Source of the DNA: Thermodesulfitimonas autotrophica
Lineage (GTDB): Bacteria > Bacillota > Desulfotomaculia > Desulfotomaculales > Ammonificaceae
Length of the DNA: 64,000 nt
Assembly: GCF_003815015.1 (NCBI RefSeq)
Contig: NZ_RKRE01000001.1
Span: 132,460 to 196,459 of the forward strand
Reading direction: 5' to 3'
This document shows positions 8,283 to 17,017 of the stretch, in pieces; the first letter of the stretch is position 1; every line of letters begins with the position of its first letter. The position numbers and the translations under genes were made by a program. The notes below the pieces were generated by a model that made no database searches, was not told the DNA's origin, and was given only the letters and a program-made list of their open reading frames with translations.

Positions 8283-8442
8283 AACGGGCAGGTCTCCTGG
8301 CTCGGGCTCACCGCCGCCGCACGCCTTCCCGGGTTCAAGCCCAGTGGCCTTTTGTGCGGCGGCTCCCCCTCACAGTGGCGGGACCGCGCCGGATTTGCAC
8401 CGGCTTCCCTTTTAACCTTTACCGTCCGGTAAAGGACCCGTT
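8283..8442 (-). promoter_or_regulatory. Cobalamin riboswitch
   Basis: Reading the minus strand, the hallmark blocks occur in order: AAGGGAAGCCGGTG, AAATCCGG, CCGCCACTGTGA, GCCACTGGG, GGGAAGGCG and the B12-box AGCCAGGAGACCTGCC. The ends close as AACGGG (8442-8437) with CCCGTT (8288-8283). The family binds adenosylcobalamin or related cobamides and usually turns expression off. No intrinsic terminator lies between the aptamer and the first gene, so translational control is more likely. It governs the SLH/DUF4430/ECF operon. Confidence 0.95.
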
Positions 8443-8467
8443 CCGGCGGTTGCCTTTTTTGGCCATA

Positions 8468-8496
8468 ATATTACCATACCGTTTGGGGGCTGTCCA
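8468..8496 (-). promoter_or_regulatory. Sigma-A promoter of the cobalamin-controlled operon
   Basis: On the minus strand TGGACA (8496-8491), a 17-nt spacer, and TAATAT (8473-8468): five of six matches in each box at ideal spacing. Transcription would begin near 8461, about 20 nt before the riboswitch aptamer. Confidence 0.75.
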
Positions 8497-8647
8497 TCGC
8501 TGAAATCTGTGGGCGCTGGCCGGGCTGGGATAGAGAATTTTCCTGTAGAAAAGAGAGTAACACTCGATTATATTAATGTAGGTGGGGAATTCCGGCCGGT
8601 TATCCCCAGGAGAATTTGCTTTATTAAGAGGTGGACAAACCGAAATT

Positions 8648-9934
8648 ATGGCCCTTCCTAAGGAACTCCCGGTGGAGAAAGAAGCAAGCGATTTTCTTTC
8701 GGCAACAACAGAGACTCTTGAGGCCTATGCGGCCTTTGCCGGGGAGGAAATAATTGCGGACCTGCTGCGGCTCGGGGAGGAGCTGCGCGGGGTGCGCTTC
8801 CAGCAGGTCAACTCCACGCGGCTCGGCGGTGGGGTGGCGGAGATGCTCCGTTCCCTCATCCCGCTGGAGCGCGCGCTGGGTCTTGACGTGAGCTGGGAAG
8901 TTATCACCGGTGACCTGGCGTTTTTCAATTTTACCAAGCAATTGCATAATTTCTTGCAGGGCCGGCCGGGAACGATCGATATCCTGGGGGTTAAGGCGTA
9001 CTGGGAGACTAACCGGGCCAATTACCGGTTGCTTGACGAGCGGGCAGATGTAGTTCTGATTCATGATCCCCAGCCGGCGGGGCTGATCGCTTTTGTGCCT
9101 CCGGAGGTGCGGCGGCGGCAGAAATGGCTCTGGCGGTGCCACATCCAGATTGACAAAGAGGGTTGTTTGATGGTTGATTTTCTAAAGCCCCTGGTGGAGC
9201 TTTACGACGCGGCAATTTTCTCCGCGATGTCTTACATCCCCAATTGGCAGGTTCAGTCCTTCATCATCCTGCCGTACATCGATCCCCTTTCCGAGAAAAA
9301 CCGGGAGCTGAGTGAGACAGAAATCCGGCAGGTTTTGGATAAGTACGGCCTCGCCGATCCTACTCAAAAGCCGCTCATCTTGCTCGTTTCGCGGTTTGAT
9401 CTTTTCAAGGGGCACTGGTACGCTTTGGAGGCCTTTAAAGAGGTCCGGCGGCAGAAGGAGTGTCAGCTCCTCTTCGTCGGCGGGACAGCGAGCGACGACC
9501 CGGAAAACGAACGGATTTTCGCGGCGCTGGCGGAAGAGGTTAAAAAGGTGCCGGATGTTTGCTTGCTCAACCTGCCCCCGGATAGCCACCGGGAGATCAA
9601 TGCGCTCCAGCGGGCCGCTACGGTGATTCTGCAACCTTCGACAAAGGAAGGCTTTGGCCTTACGGTTACGGAGGGGATGTGGAAAGAGAAACCGGTTGTG
9701 GCCACTAATGTTGGCGGTATCCCCGCCCAGATCGCCGACGGCTACAACGGTTTCCTCGTCGCTCCGGGCGAAGCGGGTATCCGCGAGATGGCGGCGCGCA
9801 TCCTCTATCTGCTTGAACACCCGGTGCAGGCGCAGGTTATGGGGCGGCGCGCCCGCGAGACGGTGCGGGAACGCTTCCTTATTACCAGGGGCCTTTGGGA
9901 CGAGCTGATGCTCGTGAAGAACCTGCTGCGGTGA
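8648..9934 (+). CDS. treT: Trehalose synthase, glycosyl-transferring (TreT), GT4 family
   Basis: GT4 retaining glycosyltransferase that joins NDP-glucose and glucose into trehalose, or the reverse, in the cytoplasm. The N terminus carries the TreT-type block VNSTRLGGGVAEML, then QLHNFLQGRPG. The C-terminal nucleotide-sugar domain has the GT4 E-x7-E motif within STKEGFGLTVTEGMWKEKP and VGGIPAQI. The ATG at 8648 (428 residues) follows AGAGGTGG by about 13 nt. An in-frame GTG at 8582 would add 22 residues and also has a G-rich sequence before it. It converges with the treY operon, so two trehalose routes sit side by side. Confidence 0.85.
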   Translation: MALPKELPVEKEASDFLSATTETLEAYAAFAGEEIIADLLRLGEELRGVRFQQVNSTRLGGGVAEMLRSLIPLERALGLDVSWEVITGDLAFFNFTKQLHNFLQGRPGTIDILGVKAYWETNRANYRLLDERADVVLIHDPQPAGLIAFVPPEVRRRQKWLWRCHIQIDKEGCLMVDFLKPLVELYDAAIFSAMSYIPNWQVQSFIILPYIDPLSEKNRELSETEIRQVLDKYGLADPTQKPLILLVSRFDLFKGHWYALEAFKEVRRQKECQLLFVGGTASDDPENERIFAALAEEVKKVPDVCLLNLPPDSHREINALQRAATVILQPSTKEGFGLTVTEGMWKEKPVVATNVGGIPAQIADGYNGFLVAPGEAGIREMAARILYLLEHPVQAQVMGRRARETVRERFLITRGLWDELMLVKNLLR

Positions 9935-9937
9935 GTT

Positions 9938-9956
9938 TTGCGCGGCGCAAGTTTTT
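9938..9956 (+). terminator. Intrinsic terminator after treT
   Basis: TTGCG, a CGG loop and CGCAA, then GTTTTT. It sits in the 20-nt gap between convergent treT and treY and overlaps the treY stop codon. Confidence 0.55.
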
Positions 9957-12735
9957 AATCTGCCGTTAAAAGGGCTACCGGAAAAGAACGAAAAACATCC
10001 GCCAGGTAGAGAGTGTGTCCCCCTTCAGGGGTGGAGCCGCAGTGGGGCGAGGGAACGTACCGCAAGCTCTCCCCGGTGAAAATGTTATACCATTCTTCCG
10101 GGGCGCTTTCCGGGAGAAGGAGGCGGTCGTCATTCCAGGTTGCTGCTCCCAGCGGTGGTTGCCGTGCGGGCAGTGCTGGTGCTTCGGGATTTCTCAGGCC
10201 GGTGCGGGACTGTTGCTGAAGCCGCACTAGCAAGCGCGGCACCGCTACTACGACCCACTGGTTCCCTTTTTGGCGGATAAAGGCGCAAACGTGCTCCCGC
10301 CGTAAGCCGGCGACGGTGAGCGGGAGATAGGCGCCACCGGAAAAAAGTTCTAAGTGGTCCCGGCGGAAGTGGAGGGCTTTGTAGATAGTGTAAAGCTTGA
10401 TGCGCCCGTCTTTCCAGGAAGCCAGCAACTCCTGCACCAAGCTTAACTTGCTGCGGCTTTTTTCGTCCTTTTGCAAGCCCTGCAAGAGAGCGCTGTGCCG
10501 GGCAAAATCTACCGGGCGCCGGTTGTCGGGGTCGACCAGGCTGAAATTCCAGACCTCCGTTCCTTGGTAGAAGTCGGGGATTCCGGGCGTGGCGATCTTG
10601 AGGAGAGCCTGCGCGAGGGAGTTCAAGGCGCCGTAGTAAGCGACTGTTTCTTCAAGGGCCTCAAAGTCGGCGCGGAAAAGGTTGCCGGATTCGGGGGCCA
10701 GGATTGCCGTGAGAAACTCGCTCAAGGCCTGCTCGTACTCCGGGTCGGGGTCAAGCCACTCAGTGCGGACCTTTGCTTCCCGGGCGGCCTTGGTAACGTA
10801 AGCCGCGAGCCGAACCTTAAATTCCGCCTCTTCTTTCTCGTCCAGCGGCCAGGCGCCCAGGAGCGTCTGGTAGATGAACCACTCCGTGTTAGCGTCAGGA
10901 ACGGGACGGCCTTTAACTACCGGTTTCTTCCGTCGGTTCCACTGCTGCCATAATTTGAATTTTTCTACCCATATTGCGGGGATTTCTGAAAGGACGCTAA
11001 GCCGGGCGCGCACGTCTTCACTTCGCTTCGTATCGTGGGTAGAGGTGGCATTGAGGGTGTGGGGCCAGCGACGCAGGACCGCCGCGTTGCGCGCGTGAAA
11101 CTCACTTACCGCAAGCCCGGATGTTCCGGGATCGCCGCCAACCTCGTTGAGCGCGAGGAGCCGGTTGTACCGGTAAAGGGCCGTATCTTCAAAACCCTTA
11201 GCGGTTACCGGGCCCGTGAGTTGTTGCCAGCGCATTACGAAGTGGCGGTGCTCCTCTTGTTGCGCCGGCGATAACCGGGGCCAGTCGGTGAGCAGCAGCA
11301 GGCGCCGCAGGAAAGTGAGCGCGACGGCAAGGTGGGGCGAGCGGCGCAGCGCCTGGGCGCAGGCTTCTTCGATGTAGCGCTTATCACGGGCGGCTACCGG
11401 GTAACCGCGGACGTAGGTGCGGTAAACAGGAAGGGAGGCGGTAAGGTCAATTAAGGCCTCCTTGAGCGCCGCGAGCGGCAAATCCCAGCCGTAGCGGTCT
11501 TTTCTGGCCAGAAGCCACAGGTCTTGGGCGAGGGTTGCAGTCTCGCTGGCGAAAAGCCTATCCAGGACCAGCCGCTTGCACCGGTAAACCACTTCGCTAA
11601 AATCTGCGCTGTCCGTTGCCTCCCGGTAAGTCTCTTCTAAGTGGGCAAGCCCTCTTTCGTCCACGAAAAGCTCGCTCACCGCATTGAGAAAGTCATAGCC
11701 GGTGGTGCCGGCAACCGGCCAGTTTCCGGGGAGTTCTTCGTCGCCGGTGCGGATTTTTTCCACCACCAGGTAGAAGTTCTCCAGTCCCAGGGCCACCAGT
11801 TTCTCGCGCAAGCGGTGGAGGTAGGCGTAGGGGTCGTAGAGCCCGTCGATGTGGTCGATGCGGAAACCGGTAACGCTACCTTCAGCTGCCAGGCGGAGGA
11901 GAAGCCTGTGGGTGGCCTCAAAAACAGCTGGGTCTTCGACCCGCACGCCCACCAATTCACTTACATCAAAGAAGCGGCGGTAGTTAATTTCTGAATTGGC
12001 GAGCCGCCAGCAGGCGAGACGGTAATGCTGCTGCGCTAAGATCGCCTCTAAGCGGTTGAAACTCTCCGGGTTGCCCGGTGTGCCGTTCAAGCACCGCAGT
12101 TGCGCGTTTATAACCTCACGGCTCGCGCGGCGCAGGGCCGCGGCGTCTTCCGGTAGTTCCGCTTCGGGCGGGGGCAGGATCAGTGCGGCGGTTTCGGGAG
12201 ATAAGGGAAAGGCCTGTTCGTGGTAGCAGACGTAAAAACCCTCTTCTTGAAGGGCGAGCTGCAGCGCCCCCTTTTCCAGCTCTTCGCCAAACGGCGCTCC
12301 CAGCACGGGCAGCAAAACCCTTCCCCGCAAGTCCGGTGCCGGCGGGTCCCAGTCGATGTCGAAAAAAGGGGCGTATGGTGAAGCTTGGCCATGCCGGAGG
12401 AGGTCGGCCCACCAAGGGTTCTGGGGGCTCGCCGCCATGTGGTTGGGAACGATATCGAGCAGCAGCCCGAGCCCGTGCGCTTTCAAGGCCGCTACCAGCC
12501 GGCGGAACCCCTCTTCGCCGCCGAGTGCCGCGCGGACGCGGGTCGGATCGGTGACGTCGTAGCCGTGGGTGCTTCCAGCGCGCGCCTCTAAGATCGGTGC
12601 TGCGTAGAGGTCGGTGATGCCGAGAGCGGCGAGGTAGGGGATCAGCGCCGCAGCTTCGCTAAACCCGAAGTGCGGGCCGAGCTGGATCCGGTAGGTTGCG
12701 CCAGGAACGCGCCCCCCAGCCACCTTAAACATCAC
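9955..12735 (-). CDS. treY: Malto-oligosyltrehalose synthase
   Basis: 926-residue GH13 enzyme that isomerises the reducing-end alpha-1,4 bond of maltodextrins to an alpha,alpha-1,1 bond, giving maltooligosyl trehalose. Family marks: N-terminal TYRIQLGPHFGF, STHGYDVTDPTRV, DIVPNHMA, catalytic Asp in GFRIDHIDGLYDP, acid/base Glu in YLVVEKI, and the third carboxylate in NATSTHDTKRSEDVRAR. Full length for the family. The GTG (12735) or ATG (12732) start overlaps the stop of the GH57 gene, showing tight operon packing. Its partner TreZ is encoded two genes upstream. Last gene of the malQ-treZ-GH57-treY operon. Confidence 0.95.
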   Translation of the reverse strand: MMFKVAGGRVPGATYRIQLGPHFGFSEAAALIPYLAALGITDLYAAPILEARAGSTHGYDVTDPTRVRAALGGEEGFRRLVAALKAHGLGLLLDIVPNHMAASPQNPWWADLLRHGQASPYAPFFDIDWDPPAPDLRGRVLLPVLGAPFGEELEKGALQLALQEEGFYVCYHEQAFPLSPETAALILPPPEAELPEDAAALRRASREVINAQLRCLNGTPGNPESFNRLEAILAQQHYRLACWRLANSEINYRRFFDVSELVGVRVEDPAVFEATHRLLLRLAAEGSVTGFRIDHIDGLYDPYAYLHRLREKLVALGLENFYLVVEKIRTGDEELPGNWPVAGTTGYDFLNAVSELFVDERGLAHLEETYREATDSADFSEVVYRCKRLVLDRLFASETATLAQDLWLLARKDRYGWDLPLAALKEALIDLTASLPVYRTYVRGYPVAARDKRYIEEACAQALRRSPHLAVALTFLRRLLLLTDWPRLSPAQQEEHRHFVMRWQQLTGPVTAKGFEDTALYRYNRLLALNEVGGDPGTSGLAVSEFHARNAAVLRRWPHTLNATSTHDTKRSEDVRARLSVLSEIPAIWVEKFKLWQQWNRRKKPVVKGRPVPDANTEWFIYQTLLGAWPLDEKEEAEFKVRLAAYVTKAAREAKVRTEWLDPDPEYEQALSEFLTAILAPESGNLFRADFEALEETVAYYGALNSLAQALLKIATPGIPDFYQGTEVWNFSLVDPDNRRPVDFARHSALLQGLQKDEKSRSKLSLVQELLASWKDGRIKLYTIYKALHFRRDHLELFSGGAYLPLTVAGLRREHVCAFIRQKGNQWVVVAVPRLLVRLQQQSRTGLRNPEAPALPARQPPLGAATWNDDRLLLPESAPEEWYNIFTGESLRYVPSPHCGSTPEGGHTLYLADVFRSFPVALLTAD

Positions 12736-15157
12736 GCTGCATCCGGAGGTTTTCGCCTAAGTTGTCATAGTGGGCCACGAGTTCTTGGGCTTCCGGGTCA
12801 CCTTTGGCCGCTTTTTCGCGCAGGGCGGGGTAGACGTTCTGCAGCAAGTCGTAGTAGATGTTTTGGACTGCCCATAAGTTGACTTCGAAGGGGAAGAAGC
12901 GAACAAGGTCGGTGGCTGAATCGAGTTCCCGCACCAGGTTGAGGTTGGTGGGGTCGGCCTTAAGCCGCCGGGCCATAGCCTCGAGCGTCTGGGCGAGAGT
13001 ATAACCGAGTCCGGCGGCATCAAGCGGCACCTCCAGCAGATGCGCTTCGTGGAGCAGCGTGTTGATCTGGTCAAGGTCGAGCGGCTCCGTGGCGAACGCG
13101 CGCCGCAGGCTCATGTTGATTACAAACACGGCGGTGGTAAAAAGCGCCTGCGGGAGCGGCATCCGGAGGTCTTTGAGGAAGCGCATCAGCGGCGCGTGGT
13201 GCTCGTAAATGCGGCGGTAATCCGCCTCGATCTCTTTAAGGGTGGAATCAAGAATCATATTCAAGATGCGGCGTTGCTCGTCGCGGAAAAGCTGCCTGAG
13301 CGAGAAGGTGGCACCCTCGAAGTAGCTATCGAGGATGCGGAGGACTTCCGGAAAGTCGGCCCGGTCGAAGGCGTCTTTTGCTTTGGTTACCATTTCCTGG
13401 TAAGTTCCGTCGTCCCGGTGCGGGCGGATACCGCCGTGGACGTTATGGTCACCGAGATAGAGCACGCCGTAACTGAGGTCGGCTGATTCATGGGTGATGT
13501 CGGAGGTTATTGCCGCCTGACCCACCACTAACTTGACTTTGCCGGTTTCGGACGTTTGGTGGTCGCGGCGGTTTACTGTGTAGCAATAAACCCGTGATTC
13601 GGCGTCGTAGGTTTCAAAGACGGAGCTGATGGCGTAGTGGGCACCTACTTTGGGCAGATCAACCATTGCCGGCTTAGCGAATTTTTCGTAGACGTGAGCC
13701 CCGTCCCGGTGCTCCTTGAGGTTACTTTTGGCTTCCGCCAGGATTTCGAGAAACCTAGGTTCGAAGCGGGTGGCAAAGAGCTCTTCGGCGAGCTGGATTA
13801 CCCGGGCGGCGTACTGCAGGATCTGAACCGTCTCGATTCCCGAAATTTCGTCGAAAAACCACCCGCAGCTCGTGAACATCAGCATGGCGTGGCGCTGCAG
13901 CTCGAGGAGCTTGAGCACGGTCACTTCCTCCGCGGGGGTCAGTGGCCGCAGGGCGTGGCGCGCGAGGAACGCGGCAACATTTTCTGGCGTCCGGTCGAGG
14001 ATCACGCTGATGTAGTCGTCGCGGGCCGCCCAGGGGTCCTTTAAGAACTGGCGGGCCAGTTCCTCGAACCTGGGAGCGACGGCGTTGCGCAGGTGGTTGA
14101 GGGCGCTGCGGAGCGGTGCGCGCCACGCCTGGCTCCAACCCGGGTGTAGGCCGGAGTTGCAGCCGCAGTTGCTCCGCCACCTTTCGATCCCGTGGCTGCA
14201 GCTCCAGGAACTATTTTCCGCGATTTCGACTTCATGGGTCGGTGGGTGCTTTTCCAGGTACTCACCGTAGTTGGTGATCTGGGCGAGGTTATTGGTCTCG
14301 ATATAGTTCAAAGCGTAGGCGAGGGCCATATCGCCGTGGCGGAAATGGTGGCCGTAGGTTTCGCCGTCGGTGGCGATGTTTACGAGCTGCGGCCAGGTAC
14401 GCCCGGTCGTAAAGCCGGTAAGGAGGCGGTGGGCGAAATTCTCGCCGCTGGCGAGTAGGCGCTCGAAGGCGACGGCGCGGGAGATCGGCCCGTCGTAGAA
14501 GAAGACGGCGAGGGAGCGCCCGGATGCGGGTAAGTTGACGCGGTAAGCCATTGAAGGGTCGACGCCACCGGGCCCAACTTCCTCCCAGGCGGTCGCCCCT
14601 GTTTTCCGCACCCGCCGGGCCTGGTAGGGCGAAAGGATTGTAAAGCGGATGCCGTGCGCAGCGAGTATTTCGAGCGACTCGAGATCCACCGCGGTTTCTG
14701 GGAGCCACATCCCTTCCGGTTGCCGCCCGAACCGGTGGACGAAGTCGCGGATGCCCCAGCGGACCTGGGTGTACTTATCGCGCTGGTTACTAAGCGGCAT
14801 AATCACGTGGTTGTAAACCTGGGCGAGAGCCGAGCCGTGGCCCGCGAAATACTCCTTGCTTTCCCGGTCCGCGGCGATAATTTTCGCGTAAACGTCGGGT
14901 TTTTTCCGGGCCAGCCAGTCGAGCAGAGTGGGGCCAAAGTTGAAGCTAATCTTCGCGTAGTTGTTCACGATCTTTTTTATCCGGCCGTAGCCGTCAAGCA
15001 GACGGGAGGCCGTGTTCGGCTCGTAGCACTCGGCGGTGATCCGTTCGTTCCAGTCGTGGTAAGGGTAAGCGGAGTCCTGCAGTTCGACGTCCTCCAGCCA
15101 GGGATTTTCCCGCGGTGGTTGGTAAAAGTGGCCGTGAATGCAGACGTAACGCTCCAT
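12725..15157 (-). CDS. GH57-family glycosidase with DUF3536 domain
   Basis: 810 residues. The GH57 catalytic region begins at once with HGHFYQPPRENPW and contains GMWLPETAVDLESLEIL, whose Glu sits where the GH57 nucleophile is expected, plus IATDGETYGHH. The C-terminal half (about 290 on) is the DUF3536 region typical of the group annotated as alpha-amylase/alpha-mannosidase. The exact activity is unknown. Placed between treY (11-nt overlap) and treZ (10-nt gap), it probably trims or debranches glycogen-type alpha-glucans to supply maltodextrin (inference). No signal peptide, so cytoplasmic. Confidence 0.88.
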   Translation of the reverse strand: MERYVCIHGHFYQPPRENPWLEDVELQDSAYPYHDWNERITAECYEPNTASRLLDGYGRIKKIVNNYAKISFNFGPTLLDWLARKKPDVYAKIIAADRESKEYFAGHGSALAQVYNHVIMPLSNQRDKYTQVRWGIRDFVHRFGRQPEGMWLPETAVDLESLEILAAHGIRFTILSPYQARRVRKTGATAWEEVGPGGVDPSMAYRVNLPASGRSLAVFFYDGPISRAVAFERLLASGENFAHRLLTGFTTGRTWPQLVNIATDGETYGHHFRHGDMALAYALNYIETNNLAQITNYGEYLEKHPPTHEVEIAENSSWSCSHGIERWRSNCGCNSGLHPGWSQAWRAPLRSALNHLRNAVAPRFEELARQFLKDPWAARDDYISVILDRTPENVAAFLARHALRPLTPAEEVTVLKLLELQRHAMLMFTSCGWFFDEISGIETVQILQYAARVIQLAEELFATRFEPRFLEILAEAKSNLKEHRDGAHVYEKFAKPAMVDLPKVGAHYAISSVFETYDAESRVYCYTVNRRDHQTSETGKVKLVVGQAAITSDITHESADLSYGVLYLGDHNVHGGIRPHRDDGTYQEMVTKAKDAFDRADFPEVLRILDSYFEGATFSLRQLFRDEQRRILNMILDSTLKEIEADYRRIYEHHAPLMRFLKDLRMPLPQALFTTAVFVINMSLRRAFATEPLDLDQINTLLHEAHLLEVPLDAAGLGYTLAQTLEAMARRLKADPTNLNLVRELDSATDLVRFFPFEVNLWAVQNIYYDLLQNVYPALREKAAKGDPEAQELVAHYDNLGENLRMQRDV

Positions 15158-15167
15158 TTGCTTTTAT

Positions 15168-16997
15168 TCACTCCTCTCGCACTTGTCCCAAAACTACGCA
15201 GGCGTAGGCGCTTAAAGGGAGCGAGGCGGCCCCTTCCGACCAAAAACTTACGGGCGTTGGCGCCCCAGGTCCGAGCCACGTTGCTGCCGCGGCGTCGAGG
15301 AGTTTTTCCCACGGACCGCCCGGTAGCGGTAAGGTAACGGTTTGGGGTTCGGGGTTAAAGGAGAAGATGAGGGCTACTTCCGTGGCCCCGTTCCAGCGCC
15401 GGACAAGGAGGACCCGCTCGTGCTCGAACGCGGTCACGGCCATTTGCTCCCAAGAGGGGTTGGTAAGTGGCGGCAGGGTCCGCCGGAGGCGGATCAGTTC
15501 CCGGTAAAAGGCGAAGAGGGCGCGGGGCTGGTCCTCCTGTAGTTGCTCCCGGTGCAGGCGTGACCGCCGGAAGGTTGCTTCGTCCTGCGGGTCGGGGACT
15601 GCCGCCCAACCAAAACGCGCGAACTCCGCGCGGCGCCCTTTTACGACAGCGGCAGCAAGCTCCGGAGCGGTGTGGCTCGTGAAATACTGAAATGGCGCGG
15701 TCTCGCCGTATTCTTCACCCATAAAGATAAGCGGCAAAAAGGGCGAAAGCAGAACCACCCCTGCCGCGAGCTTGAGCGCGGGGAAGGACACCAGGGTGCT
15801 TAGACGCTCGCCAAGAGCGCGGTTGCCCACCTGGTCGTGATTCTGGGCAAAGACAACAAACTGTTTTGGCGCGCAGAGTTCCGTGGCGCCGCCGTGACGG
15901 CGCTCCCGGTAGGCAGAATATTCGCCGGTGTAGACGAACCCGCAGCGGAAGGCTTTGGCCAGGTGCTCCACCTGCCCGAAATCGCGGTAGTAGCCGTTTG
16001 CTTCCCCCGTGAGCAGAGCGTGGAGGGCGTGGTGGAAATCGTCGCTCCACTGGGCGTCGAGCCCGTAGCCGCCAACGACAAGGGGACGGATCAGGCGGGC
16101 GTTGTTGAGGTCGCTTTCGGCGATGAGGTAGACGCGGCGGCCGCGCTTGGCCGCGGCCTGGCGGACGCTTGCGGCCAGTTCTTCGAGAAAGTGGCGCGCG
16201 GACTGGTCGAAAATGGCGTGGACCGCATCGAGGCGCAACCCGTCGACGGCGAACTCGGTCACCCAGTAGAGGGCGTTTTCGATGAAAAAGCGGCGCACTT
16301 CGTCACTTCCGGGCCCGTCGAAGTTTATTGCGCGACCCCACGGTGTTTGGTAACGGTCGGTGAAGTAGGGCCCGAAATCCCCTAAGTAGTTTCCCTCCGG
16401 CCCGAGGTGGTTATAAACGACGTCGAGGAAAACGCTCAAACCTTGCTGGTGGCACGCGGCAACGAACTGCCGGAGGGCGTGGGGGCCGCCGTAGGTATTC
16501 TGGACCGCGAACGGATAGACGCCGTCGTAGCCCCAGTTGCGGCTTCCCGGAAACTGGGCCACCGGCATCAGCTCCACCGCGGTGATCCCGAGTGCCGCCA
16601 GTTCCGGGAGATAGGGAATGATCGCTTGGAAAGTTCCTTCGGGGGTAAAGGTACCCACGTGGAGTTCGTAGAAAATCAGCTCCTCTTGCGGGTGGCCCGG
16701 CCACCTTTCGTCCGGCCAGGGTTGGCGCGTGAGGTCCACCACCGCTGAAGGACCGTGCACGCCTTCCGGCTGGTACCGCGAGGCGGGGTCGGGCCGCTCC
16801 TTCTTCCCGTCGAGGAGGTAAAAGTAGCGGCTGCCGGGCGGCACGGTGGAAACTACCGCTTCGTAGTAGCCCCGCGGGGCACGGTTTAGGGGTACGATCC
16901 GGTCTTCCGGCGCGACGATGTGGAGCGCCACAGTATCAGCGTAGGGGGCCCAAACCCGGAAGCGGCACCGGCCTTCGCCGAGGTAGGTGGCGCCCAA
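15168..16997 (-). CDS. treZ: Malto-oligosyltrehalose trehalohydrolase
   Basis: 609-residue GH13 enzyme that releases trehalose from maltooligosyl trehalose made by TreY. An N-terminal CBM48-like domain (CRFRVWAPYADTV, about 10-100) precedes the barrel with YELHVGTFTPEGTF, DVVYNHLGPEGNY, nucleophile Asp in GLRLDAVHAIFDQ, acid/base Glu in YLIAESDLNN, and QNHDQVGNRALGERL. The TTG at 16997 is in frame, but a CTG at 17015 stands better behind AAGGAGGGGG and would add six residues (AEVTLGATYL-type N terminus). The true start may therefore be the CTG. It follows malQ by a few nucleotides. Confidence 0.94.
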   Translation of the reverse strand: MGATYLGEGRCRFRVWAPYADTVALHIVAPEDRIVPLNRAPRGYYEAVVSTVPPGSRYFYLLDGKKERPDPASRYQPEGVHGPSAVVDLTRQPWPDERWPGHPQEELIFYELHVGTFTPEGTFQAIIPYLPELAALGITAVELMPVAQFPGSRNWGYDGVYPFAVQNTYGGPHALRQFVAACHQQGLSVFLDVVYNHLGPEGNYLGDFGPYFTDRYQTPWGRAINFDGPGSDEVRRFFIENALYWVTEFAVDGLRLDAVHAIFDQSARHFLEELAASVRQAAAKRGRRVYLIAESDLNNARLIRPLVVGGYGLDAQWSDDFHHALHALLTGEANGYYRDFGQVEHLAKAFRCGFVYTGEYSAYRERRHGGATELCAPKQFVVFAQNHDQVGNRALGERLSTLVSFPALKLAAGVVLLSPFLPLIFMGEEYGETAPFQYFTSHTAPELAAAVVKGRRAEFARFGWAAVPDPQDEATFRRSRLHREQLQEDQPRALFAFYRELIRLRRTLPPLTNPSWEQMAVTAFEHERVLLVRRWNGATEVALIFSFNPEPQTVTLPLPGGPWEKLLDAAAATWLGPGAPTPVSFWSEGAASLPLSAYACVVLGQVREE

Positions 16998-17017
16998 CGT
17001 AACTTCTGCGGCCAGCG

